A stretch of 64,000 nucleotides of DNA from Loxodes magnus. Taxonomy: Eukaryota > Ciliophora > Karyorelictea > Loxodida > Loxodidae. Below, one piece after another: positions 26,801 to 40,654 of the stretch (positions within the stretch are counted from its first letter, which is position 1; every line of letters starts with the position of its first letter). A program made the position numbers and the translations under genes. The DNA lies in contig CAMPDV010002017.1 of NCBI GenBank assembly GCA_946699065.1, positions 1-64,000 of the forward strand, given 5' to 3'. The notes under the pieces are model-generated. The model was given only the letters and a program-made list of their open reading frames with translations, was not told the DNA's origin and did not search any database.

Positions 26801-29590
26801 ATGTTCTTTGAAATCTCATCTCTTTCTCATTTTATTACTTTCAATTATGATCTTCAGACTCTTTTACTTGCTTTTCTACTTCACTGTTCTTTGAAATCTC
26901 ATCTCTTTCTCATTTTATTACTTTCATATATGATCTTCAGACTCTTTTACTTGCTTTTCTACTTCACTGTTCTTATAAATCTCATCTCTCTCATTTTATT
27001 ACTTTCAATTATGATCTTTAGACTCTTTTACTTGCTTTTCTACTTCGCTGTTCTTTGAAATCTCATCTCTTTCTCATTTTATTACTTTCAATTATGATCT
27101 TCAGACTCTTTTACTTGCTTTTCTACTTCACTGTTCTTTGAAATCTCATCTCTCTCATTTTATTACTTTCAATTATGATCTTCAGACTCTTTTACTTGCT
27201 TTTCTACTTCACTGTTCTTTGAAATCTCATCTCTTTCTCATTTTATTACTTTCAATTATGATCTTCAGACTCTTTTACTTGCTTTTTCTACTTCACTGTT
27301 CTTTGAAATCTCATCTCTTTCTCATTTTATTACTTTCAATTATGATCTTCAGACTCTTTTACTTGCTTTTCTACTTCACTGTACTTATAAATCTCATCTC
27401 TTTCTCATTTTATTACTTTCAATTATGATCTTCAGACTCTTTTACTTGCTTTTCTACTTCACTTTTCTTATAAATCTCATCTCTTTCTCATTTTATTACT
27501 TTCATATATGATCTTCAGATTTCTTTGCTTTTCTACTTCACTGTTCTTTGAAATCTCATCTCTTTCTCATTTTATTACTTTCAATTATGATCTTCAGACT
27601 CTTTTACTTGCTTTTCTACTTCAATGTTCTTTGAAATCTCATCTCTCTCATTTTATTACTTTCATATATGATCTTCAGACTCTTTTACTTTCTTTTCTAC
27701 TTCACTTTTCTTATAAATCTAATCTCTCTCATTTATTACTTTCATATATGATCTTCAGACTCTTTTACTTGCTTTTCTACTTCACTTTTATTTGAAATCT
27801 CATCTCTTTCTCATTTTATTACTTTCAATTATGATCTTCAGACTCTTTTACTTGCTTTTCTACTTCACTGTTCTTTGAAATCTCATCTCTCTCATTTTAT
27901 TACTTTCAATTATGATCTTTAGACTCTTTTACTTGCTTTTCTACTTCACTGTTCTTTGAAATCTCATCTCTTTCTCATTTTATTACTTTCAATTATGATC
28001 TTCAGACTCTTTTACTTGCTTTTCTACTTCAATGTTCTTTGAAATCTCATCTCTCTCATTTTATCACTTTCAATTATGATATTCAGACTCTTTTACTTGC
28101 TTTTCTACTTCACTGTTCTTATAAATCTAATCTCTCTCATTTATTACTTTCATATATGATCTTCAGACTCTTTTACTTGCTTTTCTACTTCACTGTTCTT
28201 TGAAATCTCATCTCTTTCTCATTTTATTACTTTCAATTATGATCTTCAGACTCTTTTACTTGCTTTTCTACTTCATTGTTCTTTGAAATCTCATCTCTCT
28301 CATTTTATCACTTTCAATTATGATCTTCAGACTCTTTTACTTTCTTTTCTACTTCACTTTTCTTATAAATCTCATCTCTCTCATTTTATTACTTTCAATT
28401 ATGATCTTCAGACTCTTTTACTTGCTTTTCTACTTCACTGTTCTTTGAAATCTCATCTCTTTCTCATTTTATTACTTTCAATTATGATCTTCAGACTCTT
28501 TTACTTGCTTTTCTACTTCAATGTTCTTTGAAATCTCATCTCTCTCATTTTATTACTTTCATATATGATCTTCAGACTCTTTTACTTTCTTTTCTACTTC
28601 ACTGTACTCATAAATCTAATCTCTCTCATTTATTACTTTCATATATGATCTTCAGACTCTTTTACTTTCTTTTCTACTTCACTGTACTTATAAATCTCAT
28701 CTCTTTCTCATTTTATTACTTTCAATTATGATCTTCAGACTCTTTTACTTGCTTTTCTACTTCACTTTTCTTATAAATCTAATCTCTCTCATTTTATTAC
28801 TTTCAATTATGATCTTCAGACTCTTTTACTTGCTTTTCTACTTCACTGTTCTTTGAAATCTAATCTCTCTCATTTATTACTTTCATATATGATCTTCAGA
28901 CTCTTTTACTTTCTTTTCTACTTCACTTTTCTTATAAATCTCATCTCTTTCTCATTTTATTACTTTCAATTATGATCTTCAGACTCTTTTACTTGCTTTT
29001 CTACTTCACTGTTCTTTGAAATCTCATCTCTCTCATTTTATCACTTTCATATATGATCTTCAGACTCTTTTACTTTCTTTTCTACTTCACTGTACTTATA
29101 AATCTCATCTCTTTCTCATTTTATTACTTTCAATTATGATCTTCAGACTCTTTTACTTGCTTTTCTACTTCACTGTTCTTTGAAATCTCATCTCTTTCTC
29201 ATTTATTACTTTCATATATGATCTTCAGACTCTTTTACTTTCTTTTCTACTTCAAAGTTCTTTGAAATCTCATCTCTTTCTCATTTTATTACTTTCAATT
29301 ATGATCTTCAGACTCTTTTACTTGCTTTTCTACTTCACTGTTCTTTGAAATCTCATCTCTCTCATTTTATTACTTTCATATATGATCTTCAGACTCTTTT
29401 ACTTTCTTTTCTACTTCACTTTTCTTATAAATCTCATCTCTTTCTCATTTTATTACTTTCAATTATGATCTTCAGACTCTTTTACTTTCTTTTACTTCAC
29501 TGTTCTTTGAAATCTCATCTCTTTCTCATTTTATTACTTTCAATTATGATCTTCAGACTCTTTTACTTGCTTTTCTACTTCACTGTTCTT
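26801..29590 (+). repeat. B higher-order repeat, copy 3
   Basis: The CpG marker lies at 27,046. It pairs with copy 1 at offset 6,203 (20,598 with 26,801), 6,536 (20,972 with 27,508) and 7,023 (22,322 with 29,345; CTTCAAAGTTC at 22,229 with 29,252). The changing offsets show monomer gains inside this copy. A shortened monomer lies near 29,490, where TTTCTTTTACTTCAC lacks part of the usual TTTTCTACTTC. Confidence 0.7.
27046..27047. other. CpG marker monomer (3 of 7)
   Basis: CTTCGCTG with the same flanking variants; offset 3,018 from the previous site, giving the period of the B higher-order repeat. Confidence 0.85.
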
Positions 29591-31144
29591 TGAAATCTCA
29601 TCTCTTTCTCATTTTATTACTTTCAATTATGATCTTCAGACTCTTTTACTTGCTTTTCTACTTCACTGTTCTTTGAAATCTCATCTCTTTCTCATTTTAT
29701 TACTTTCAATTATGATCTTCAGACTCTTTTACTTGCTTTTCTACTTCACTTTTCTTATAAATCTCATCTCTTTCTCATTTTATTACTTTCAATTATGATC
29801 TTCAGACTCTTTTACTTGCTTTTCTACTTCACTGTTCTTATAAATCTCATCTCTCTCATTTTATTACTTTCAATTATGATCTTCAGACTCTTTTACTTGC
29901 TTTTCTACTTCACTGTTCTTATAAATCTAATCTCTCTCATTTTATTACTTTCAATTATGATCTTCAGACTCTTTTACTTGCTTTTCTACTTCACTTTTAT
30001 TTGAAATCTCATCTCTCTCATTTTATTACTTTCAATTATGATCTTCAGACTCTTTTACTTGCTTTTCTACTTCATTGTTCTTTGAAATCTCATCTCTTTC
30101 TCATTTTATTACTTTCAATTATGATCTTCAGACTCTTTTACTTTCTTTTCTACTTCACTTTTCTTATAAATCTCATCTCTTTCTCATTTTATTACTTTCA
30201 ATTATGATCTTCAGACTCTTTTACTTGCTTTTCTACTTCACTTTTCTTATAAATCTCATCTCTTTCTCATTTTATTACTTTCAATTATGATCTTCAGACT
30301 CTTTTACTTGCTTTTCTACTTCACTTTTCTTATAAATCTCATCTCTTTCTCATTTTATTACTTTCAATTATGATCTTCAGACTCTTTTACTTGCTTTTCT
30401 ACTTCATTGTTCTTTGAAATCTCATCTCTTTCTCATTTTATTACTTTCAATTATGATCTTCAGACTCTTTTACTTGCTTTTCTACTTCACTGTTCTTTGA
30501 AATCTCATCTCTTTCTCATTTTATTACTTTCAATTATGATCTTCAGACTCTTTTACTTGCTTTTCTACTTCACTTTTCTTATAAATCTCATCTCTTTCTC
30601 ATTTTATTACTTTCAATTATGATCTTCAGACTCTTTTACTTGCTTTTCTACTTCACTGTTCTTATAAATCTCATCTCTCTCATTTTATTACTTTCAATTA
30701 TGATCTTCAGACTCTTTTACTTGCTTTTCTACTTCACTGTTCTTATAAATCTAATCTCTCTCATTTTATTACTTTCAATTATGATCTTCAGACTCTTTTA
30801 CTTGCTTTTCTACTTCACTTTTATTTGAAATCTCATCTCTCTCATTTTATTACTTTCAATTATGATCTTCAGACTCTTTTACTTGCTTTTCTACTTCATT
30901 GTTCTTTGAAATCTCATCTCTTTCTCATTTTATTACTTTCAATTATGATCTTCAGACTCTTTTACTTTCTTTTCTACTTCACTTTTCTTATAAATCTCAT
31001 CTCTTTCTCATTTTATTACTTTCAATTATGATCTTCAGACTCTTTTACTTGCTTTTCTACTTCACTTTTCTTATAAATCTCATCTCTTTCTCATTTTATT
31101 ACTTTCAATTATGATCTTCAGACTCTTTTACTTGCTTTTCTACT
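29580..31144 (+). repeat. Tandem duplication of an 824-bp, ten-monomer unit
   Basis: About 29,580-30,320 recurs at 30,404-31,144 at a constant offset of 824 bp (29,795, 30,001 and 30,075 pair with 30,619, 30,825 and 30,899). The rare TTTTATTTGAAATC is present at about 29,996 and 30,820. I noticed almost no differences over the shared span apart from near its left edge. That makes this one of the youngest-looking block duplications in the window. Confidence 0.8.
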
Positions 31145-31510
31145 TCAATGTTCTTTGAAATCTCATCTCTCTCATTTTATTACTTTCAATTATGATCTTC
31201 AGACTCTTTTACTTGCTTTTCTACTTCACTGTTCTTTGAAATCTCATCTCTCTCATTTTATTACTTTCAATTATGATCTTCAGACTCTTTTACTTGCTTT
31301 TCTACTTCACTTTTCTTATAAATCTCATCTCTTTCTCATTTTATTACTTTCAATTATGATCTTCAGACTCTTTTACTTGCTTTTCTACTTCATTGTTCTT
31401 TGAAATCTCATCTCTTTCTCATTTTATTACTTTCAATTATGATCTTCAGACTCTTTTACTTTCTTTTCTACTTCACTTTCTTATAAATCTAATCTCTCTC
31501 ATTTATTACT

Positions 31511-31970
31511 TTCATATATGATCTTCAGATTTCTTTGCTTTTCTACTTCACTTTTCTTTGAAATCTCATCTCTCTCATTTTATTACTTTCAATTATGATC
31601 TTTAGACTCTTTTACTTGCTTTTCTACTTCATTGTTCTTTGAAATCTCATCTCTTTCTCATTTTATTACTTTCAATTATGATCTTCAGACTCTTTTACTT
31701 GCTTTTCTACTTCATTGTTCTTTGAAATCTCATCACTTTCTCATTTTATTACTTTCAATTATGATCTTCAGACTCTTTTACTTGCTTTTCTACTTCATTG
31801 TTCTTTGAAATCTCATCTCTTTCTCATTTTATTACTTTCAATTATGATCTTCAGACTCTTTTACTTGCTTTTCTACTTCACTGTTCTTTGAAATCTCATC
31901 TCTTTCTCATTTTATTACTTTCAATTATGATCTTCAGACTCTTTTACTTGCTTTTCTACTTCACTGTTCT
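31511..31970 (+). repeat. Block also found at 34,801 and 36,602
   Basis: Starts at a CATATATGATC monomer carrying the 4-bp deletion CAGATTTCTTTGC. It then runs through a CATCACTTTCTCAT monomer near 31,730. It matches 34,801 onward (offset 3,290) and, through the 1,801-bp duplication, 36,602 onward. Confidence 0.65.
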
Positions 31971-32750
31971 TTGAAATCTCATCTCTCTCATTTTATTACT
32001 TTCAATTATGATCTTTAGACTCTTTTACTTGCTTTTCTACTTCACTGTTCTTTGAAATCTCATCTCTTTCTCATTTTATTACTTTCAATTATGATCTTCA
32101 GACTCTTTTACTTGCTTTTCTACTTCACTGTTCTTTGAAATCTCATCTCTCTCATTTTATTACTTTCAATTATGATCTTCAGACTCTTTTACTTTCTTTT
32201 CTACTTCACTTTTCTTATAAATCTAATCTCTCTCATTTTATTACTTTCAATTATGATCTTCAGACTCTTTTACTTGCTTTTCTACTTCACTTTTCTTTGA
32301 AATCTCATCTCTTTCTCATTTTATTACTTTCAATTATGATCTTCAGACTCTTTTACTTGCTTTTCTACTTCACTTTTCTTTGAAATCTAATCTCTCTCAT
32401 TTTATTACTTTCATATATGATCTTCAGACTCTTTTACTTGCTTTTCTACTTCATTTTCTTTGAAATCTCATCTCTCTCATTTTATTACTTTCAATTATGA
32501 TCTTCAGACTCTTTTACTTGCTTTTCTACTTCACTTTTCTTTGAAATCTAATCTCTCTCATTTTATTACTTTCAATTATGATCTTCAGACTCTTTTACTT
32601 GCTTTTCTACTTCACTGTTCTTTGAAATCTCATCTCTCTCATTTTATTACTTTCAATTATGATCTTCAGACTCTTTTACTTTCTTTTCTACTTCACTTTT
32701 CTTATAAATCTAATCTCTCTCATTTTATTACTTTCAATTATGATCTTCAG

Positions 32751-32852
32751 ACTCTTTTACTTTGTTCTTTTCTCATCTCTTCATTTTTTCTTTGAAATCT
32801 CAGACTCTTTTACTTTCTTTTCTCTCATTTTATTACTTTCACTTTCAATTAT
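32751..32852 (+). repeat. Scrambled, overlong monomer (about 111 bp between landmarks)
   Basis: This is the most irregular unit I found. The TGATC landmark at 32,741 is followed by the next at 32,852, a step of 111 bp instead of 81-83. Between them, monomer fragments appear out of order: TTGTTCTTTTCTCATC, then TTCATTTTTTCTTTGAAATC, then CAGACTC directly after AAATCT, then CTTTTCTCTCATTTTATTAC. It ends with a short tandem copy, ACTTTCACTTTCAATT. Flanking monomers are normal. It could be a local rearrangement (replication slippage or repair) or a consensus error. Confidence 0.8.
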
Positions 32853-34329
32853 GATCTTCAGACTCTTTTACTTGCTTTTCTACTTCACTTTTCTTTGAAA
32901 TCTCATCTCTTTCTCATTTTATTACTTTCATATATGATCTTCAGACTCTTTTACTTTCTTTTCTACTTCACTGTACTTATAAATCTAATCTCTCTCATTT
33001 ATTACTTTCATATATGATCTTTAGACTCTTTTACTTGCTTTTCTACTTCACTGTTCTTTGAAATCTCATCTCTTTCTCATTTTATTACTTTCAATTATGA
33101 TCTTCAGACTCTTTTACTTGCTTTTCTACTTCACTTTTCTTATAAATCTAATCTCTCTCATTTATTACTTTCATATATGATCTTCAGACTCTTTTACTTT
33201 CTTTTCTACTTCAAAGTTCTTTGAAATCTCATCTCTTTCTCATTTTATTACTTTCAATTATGATCTTCAGACTCTTTTACTTGCTTTTCTACTTCACTTT
33301 TCTTTGAAATCTCATCTCTCTCATTTTATTACTTTCAATTATGATCTTTAGACTCTTTTACTTGCTTTTCTACTTCACTGTTCTTTGAAATCTCATCTCT
33401 TTCTCATTTTATTACTTTCAATTATGATCTTCAGACTCTTTTACTTGCTTTTCTACTTCACTGTTCTTTGAAATCTCATCTCTTTCTCATTTTATTACTT
33501 TCAATTATGATCTTCAGACTCTTTTACTTGCTTTTCTACTTCACTGTTCTTTGAAATCTCATCTCTTTCTCATTTTATTACTTTCAATTATGATCTTCAG
33601 ACTCTTTTACTTGCTTTTCTACTTCATTGTTCTTTGAAATCTCATCTCTCTCATTTTATTACTTTCAATTATGATCTTCAGACTCTTTTACTTTCTTTTC
33701 TACTTCACTTTTCTTATAAATCTAATCTCTCTCATTTTATTACTTTCAATTATGATCTTCAGACTCTTTTACTTGCTTTTCTACTTCACTTTTCTTATAA
33801 ATCTCATCTCTTTCTCATTTTATTACTTTCAATTATGATCTTCAGACTCTTTTACTTGCTTTTCTACTTCAATGTTCTTTGAAATCTCATCTCTCTCATT
33901 TTATTACTTTCAATTATGATCTTCAGACTCTTTTACTTGCTTTTCTACTTCACTGTTCTTTGAAATCTCATCTCTCTCATTTTATTACTTTCAATTATGA
34001 TCTTTAGACTCTTTTACTTGCTTTTCTACTTCACTGTTCTTTGAAATCTCATCTCTTTCTCATTTTATTACTTTCAATTATGATCTTCAGACTCTTTTAC
34101 TTGCTTTTCTACTTCAATGTTCTTTGAAATCTCATCTCTCTCATTTTATCACTTTCAATTATGATCTTTAGACTCTTTTACTTGCTTTTCTACTTCACTG
34201 TTCTTATAAATCTAATCTCTCTCATTTATTACTTTCATATATGATCTTCAGACTCTTTTACTTTCTTTTCTACTTCACTGTACTTATAAATCTAATCTCT
34301 CTCATTTATTACTTTCAATTATGATCTTT

Positions 34330-35190
34330 AGACTCTTTTACTTGCTTTTCTACTTCATTGTTCTTTGAAATCTCATCTCTTTCTCATTTTATTACTTTCA
34401 ATTATGATCTTCAGACTCTTTTACTTGCTTTTCTACTTCACTGTTCTTTGAAATCTCATCTCTTTCTCATTTTATTACTTTCAATTATGATCTTCAGATT
34501 TCTTTGCTTTTCTACTTCACTGTTCTTTGAAATCTCATCTCTTTCTCATTTTATTACTTTCAATTATGATCTTCAGACTCTTTTACTTTCTTTTCTACTT
34601 CACTTTTCTTATAAATCTAATCTCTCTCATTTTATTACTTTCAATTATGATCTTCAGACTCTTTTACTTGCTTTTCTACTTCACTGTTCTTTGAAATCTC
34701 ATCTCTCTCATTTTATTACTTTCATATATGATCTTCAGACTCTTTTACTTGCTTTTCTACTTCACTTTTCTTATAAATCTAATCTCTCTCATTTATTACT
34801 TTCATATATGATCTTCAGATTTCTTTGCTTTTCTACTTCACTTTTCTTTGAAATCTCATCTCTCTCATTTTATTACTTTCAATTATGATCTTTAGACTCT
34901 TTTACTTGCTTTTCTACTTCATTGTTCTTTGAAATCTCATCTCTTTCTCATTTTATTACTTTCAATTATGATCTTCAGACTCTTTTACTTGCTTTTCTAC
35001 TTCATTGTTCTTTGAAATCTCATCACTTTCTCATTTTATTACTTTCAATTATGATCTTCAGACTCTTTTACTTGCTTTTCTACTTCATTGTTCTTTGAAA
35101 TCTCATCTCTTTCTCATTTTATTACTTTCAATTATGATCTTCAGACTCTTTTACTTGCTTTTCTACTTCACTGTTCTTTGAAATCTCATC
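34330..35190 (+). repeat. Left copy of a block duplicated at offset 1,801 bp
   Basis: Matches 36,131-36,991 (34,358 pairs with 36,159), including two CAGATTTCTTTGC deletion monomers and one CATCACTTTCTCAT monomer in the same order. Similarity stops near 35,190, where one copy has CATCTCTTTCTCAT and the other CATCTTTCTCAT. Confidence 0.75.
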
Positions 35191-35834
35191 TCTTTCTCAT
35201 TTTATTACTTTCAATTATGATCTTCAGACTCTTTTACTTGCTTTTCTACTTCACTTTTCTTTGAAATCTCATCTCTCTCATTTTATTACTTTCAATTATG
35301 ATCTTTAGACTCTTTTACTTGCTTTTCTACTTCATTGTTCTTTGAAATCTCATCTCTTTCTCATTTTATTACTTTCAATTATGATCTTCAGACTCTTTTA
35401 CTTGCTTTTCTACTTCACTGTTCTTTGAAATCTAATCTCTTTCTCATTTTATTACTTTCAATTATGATCTTCAGACTCTTTTACTTGCTTTTCTACTTCA
35501 CTTTTCTTTGAAATCTCATCTCTCTCATTTTATTACTTTCAATTATGATCTTTAGACTCTTTTACTTGCTTTTCTACTTCACTGTTCTTTGAAATCTCAT
35601 CTCTTTCTCATTTTATTACTTTCAATTATGATCTTCAGACTCTTTTACTTGCTTTTCTACTTCACTGTTCTTTGAAATCTCATCTCTTTCTCATTTTATT
35701 ACTTTCAATTATGATCTTCAGACTCTTTTACTTGCTTTTCTACTTCACTGTTCTTTGAAATCTCATCTCTTTCTCATTTTATTACTTTCAATTATGATCT
35801 TTAGACTCTTTTACTTGCTTTTCTACTTCATTGT

Positions 35835-37125
35835 TCTTTGAAATCTCATCACTTTCTCATTTTATTACTTTCAATTATGATCTTCAGACTCTTTTACTTG
35901 CTTTTCTACTTCATTGTTCTTTGAAATCTCATCACTTTCTCATTTTATTACTTTCAATTATGATCTTCAGACTCTTTTACTTGCTTTTCTACTTCACTGT
36001 TCTTTGAAATCTCATCTTTCTCATTTTATTACTTTCAATTATGATCTTCAGACTCTTTTACTTGCTTTTCTACTTCACTTTTCTTTGAAATCTCATCTCT
36101 CTCATTTTATTACTTTCAATTATGATCTTTAGACTCTTTTACTTGCTTTTCTACTTCATTGTTCTTTGAAATCTCATCTCTTTCTCATTTTATTACTTTC
36201 AATTATGATCTTCAGACTCTTTTACTTGCTTTTCTACTTCACTGTTCTTTGAAATCTCATCTCTTTCTCATTTTATTACTTTCAATTATGATCTTCAGAT
36301 TTCTTTGCTTTTCTACTTCACTGTTCTTTGAAATCTCATCTCTTTCTCATTTTATTACTTTCAATTATGATCTTCAGACTCTTTTACTTTCTTTTCTACT
36401 TCACTTTTCTTATAAATCTAATCTCTCTCATTTTATTACTTTCAATTATGATCTTCAGACTCTTTTACTTGCTTTTCTACTTCACTGTTCTTTGAAATCT
36501 CATCTCTCTCATTTTATTACTTTCATATATGATCTTCAGACTCTTTTACTTGCTTTTCTACTTCACTTTTCTTATAAATCTAATCTCTCTCATTTATTAC
36601 TTTCATATATGATCTTCAGATTTCTTTGCTTTTCTACTTCACTTTTCTTTGAAATCTCATCTCTCTCATTTTATTACTTTCAATTATGATCTTTAGACTC
36701 TTTTACTTGCTTTTCTACTTCATTGTTCTTTGAAATCTCATCTCTTTCTCATTTTATTACTTTCAATTATGATCTTCAGACTCTTTTACTTGCTTTTCTA
36801 CTTCATTGTTCTTTGAAATCTCATCACTTTCTCATTTTATTACTTTCAATTATGATCTTCAGACTCTTTTACTTGCTTTTCTACTTCATTGTTCTTTGAA
36901 ATCTCATCTCTTTCTCATTTTATTACTTTCAATTATGATCTTCAGACTCTTTTACTTGCTTTTCTACTTCACTGTTCTTTGAAATCTCATCTTTCTCATT
37001 TTATTACTTTCAATTATGATCTTCAGACTCTTTTACTTGCTTTTCTACTTCACTTTTCTTTGAAATCTCATCTCTCTCATTTTATTACTTTCAATTATGA
37101 TCTTTAGACTCTTTTACTTGCTTTT
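35835..37125 (+). repeat. Overlapping block duplications (975 and 1,801 bp)
   Basis: 36,131-36,991 is the right copy of the 34,330-35,190 block. In addition, about 35,914-36,150 recurs at 36,889-37,125 (offset 975). The overlap of two offsets shows repeated exchange in the same few kilobases. CATCACTTTCTCAT monomers occur at about 35,848, 35,931 and 36,824. Confidence 0.65.
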
Positions 37126-39507
37126 CTACTTCATTGTTCTTTGAAATCTCATCTCTTTCTCATTTTATTACTTTCAATTATGATCTTCAGATTTCTTTGC
37201 TTTTCTACTTCACTGTTCTTTGAAATCTCATCTCTTTCTCATTTTATTACTTTCAATTATGATCTTCAGACTCTTTTACTTGCTTTTCTACTTCACTTTT
37301 CTTATAAATCTAATCTCTCTCATTTATTACTTTCATATATGATCTTCAGACTCTTTTACTTGCTTTTCTACTTCACTTTTCTTATAAATCTAATCTCTCT
37401 CATTTATTACTTTCATATATGATCTTCAGACTCTTTTACTTTCTTTTCTACTTCACTGTACTTATAAATCTCATCTCTTTCTCATTTTATTACTTTCAAT
37501 TATGATCTTCAGACTCTTTTACTTGCTTTTCTACTTCACTGTTCTTATAAATCTCATCTCTCTCATTTATTACTTTCATATATGATCTTCAGACTCTTTT
37601 ACTTTCTTTTCTACTTCACTTTTCTTATAAATCTCATCTCTTTCTCATTTTATTACTTTCAATTATGATCTTCAGACTCTTTTACTTTCTTTTCTACTTC
37701 AAAGTTCTTTGAAATCTCATCTCTTTCTCATTTTATTACTTTCATATATGATCTTCAGACTCTTTTACTTGCTTTTCTACTTCACTTTTCTTATAAATCT
37801 CATCTCTTTCTCATTTTATTACTTTCAATTATGATCTTCAGACTCTTTTACTTGCTTTTCTACTTCACTTTTCTTATAAATCTAATCTCTCTCATTTATA
37901 ACTTTCAATTATGATCTTCAGACTCTTTTACTTGCTTTTCTACTTCACTGTTCTTTGAAATCTCATCTCTTTCTCATTTTATTACTTTCAATTATGATCT
38001 TTAGACTCTTTTACTTGCTTTTCTACTTCACTGTTCTTTGAAATCTCATCTCTTTCTCATTTTATTACTTTCAATTATGATCTTCAGACTCTTTTACTTG
38101 CTTTTCTACTTCACTGTTCTTTGAAATCTCATCTCTCTCTCATTTATTACTTTCATATATGATCTTCAGACTCTTTTACTTTCTTTTCTACTTCACTGTA
38201 CTTATAAATCTCATCTCTCTCATTTTATTACTTTCATATATGATCTTCAGATTTCTTTTACTTGCTTTTCTACTTCACTGTTCTTTGAAATCTCATCTCT
38301 TTCTCATTTTATTACTTTCAATTATGATCTTCAGACTCTTTTACTTTCTTTTCTACTTCACTGTTCTTTGAAATCTCATCTCTTTCTCATTTTATTACTT
38401 TCAATTATGATCTTCAGACTCTTTTACTTGCTTTTCTACTTCACTGTTCTTTGAAATCTCATCTCTTTCTCATTTTATTACTTTCAATTATGATCTTCAG
38501 ACTCTTTTACTTGCTTTTCTACTTCATTGTTCTTTGAAATCTCATCTCTCTCATTTTATTACTTTCAATTATGATCTTCAGACTCTTTTACTTTCTTTTC
38601 TACTTCACTTTTCTTATAAATCTCATCTCTTTCTCATTTTATTACTTTCAATTATGATCTTCAGACTCTTTTACTTGCTTTTCTACTTCAATGTTCTTTG
38701 AAATCTCATCTCTCTCATTTTATTACTTTCAATTATGATCTTCAGACTCTTTTACTTGCTTTTCTACTTCACTGTTCTTTGAAATCTCATCTCTCTCATT
38801 TTATTACTTTCAATTATGATCTTTAGACTCTTTTACTTGCTTTTCTACTTCACTGTTCTTTGAAATCTCATCTCTTTCTCATTTTATTACTTTCAATTAT
38901 GATCTTCAGACTCTTTTACTTGCTTTTCTACTTCAATGTTCTTTGAAATCTCATCTCTCTCATTTTATCACTTTCAATTATGATATTCAGACTCTTTTAC
39001 TTGCTTTTCTACTTCACTGTTCTTTGAAATCTCATCTCTTTCTCATTTATTACTTTCATATATGATCTTCAGACTCTTTTACTTGCTTTTCTACTTCACT
39101 GTTCTTTGAAATCTCATCTCTCTCATTTTATTACTTTCAATTATGATCTTTAGACTCTTTTACTTGCTTTTCTACTTCACTGTTCTTTGAAATCTCATCT
39201 CTTTCTCATTTTATTACTTTCAATTATGATCTTCAGACTCTTTTACTTGCTTTTCTACTTCAATGTTCTTTGAAATCTCATCTCTTTCTCATTTTATTAC
39301 TTTCAATTATGATCTTCAGACTCTTTTACTTGCTTTTCTACTTCACTGTTCTTTGAAATCTCATCTCTTTCTCATTTTATTACTTTCAATTATGATCTTC
39401 AGACTCTTTTACTTGCTTTTCTACTTCACTGTTCTTATAAATCTCATCTCTCTCATTTTATTACTTTCAATTATGATCTTTAGACTCTTTTACTTGCTTT
39501 TCTACTT

Positions 39508-39509
39508 CG
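39508..39509. other. CpG marker monomer (4 of 7)
   Basis: CTTCGCTG with the same flanks, in the left member of the 1,145-bp pair. Confidence 0.85.
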
Positions 39510-40652
39510 CTGTTCTTTGAAATCTCATCTCTTTCTCATTTTATTACTTTCAATTATGATCTTCAGACTCTTTTACTTGCTTTTCTACTTCAATGTTCTT
39601 TGAAATCTCATCTCTCTCATTTTATTACTTTCATATATGATCTTCAGATTTCTTTGCTTTTCTACTTCACTGTTCTTTGAAATCTCATCTCTTTCTCATT
39701 TTATTACTTTCAATTATGATCTTCAGACTCTTTTACTTGCTTTTCTACTTCAATGTTCTTTGAAATCTCATCTCTTTCTCATTTTATTACTTTCAATTAT
39801 GATCTTCAGACTCTTTTACTTGCTTTTCTACTTCAATGTTCTTATAAATCTCATCTCTTTCTCATTTTATTACTTTCAATTATGATCTTCAGACTCTTTT
39901 ACTTTCTTTTCTACTTCACTGTTCTTATAAATCTCATCTCTCTCATTTATTACTTTCATATATGATCTTCAGACTCTTTTACTTTCTTTTCTACTTCACT
40001 TTTCTTATAAATCTCATCTCTTTCTCATTTTATTACTTTCAATTATGATCTTCAGACTCTTTTACTTGCTTTTCTACTTCAATGTTCTTATAAATCTCAT
40101 CTCTTTCTCATTTTATTACTTTCAATTATGATCTTCAGACTCTTTTACTTGCTTTTCTACTTCACTGTTCTTTGAAATCTCATCTCTTTCTCATTTTATT
40201 ACTTTCAATTATGATCTTCAGACTCTTTTACTTGCTTTTCTACTTCAATGTTCTTTGAAATCTCATCTCTCTCATTTTATTACTTTCATATATGATCTTC
40301 AGATTTCTTTGCTTTTCTACTTCACTGTTCTTTGAAATCTCATCTCTTTCTCATTTTATTACTTTCAATTATGATCTTCAGACTCTTTTACTTGCTTTTC
40401 TACTTCAATGTTCTTTGAAATCTCATCTCTTTCTCATTTTATTACTTTCAATTATGATCTTCAGACTCTTTTACTTGCTTTTCTACTTCACTGTTCTTTG
40501 AAATCTCATCTCTTTCTCATTTTATTACTTTCAATTATGATCTTCAGACTCTTTTACTTGCTTTTCTACTTCACTGTTCTTATAAATCTCATCTCTCTCA
40601 TTTTATTACTTTCAATTATGATCTTTAGACTCTTTTACTTGCTTTTCTACTT

Positions 40653-40654
40653 CG
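40653..40654. other. CpG marker monomer (5 of 7)
   Basis: CTTCGCTG with the same flanks, in the right member of the 1,145-bp pair. Confidence 0.85.
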
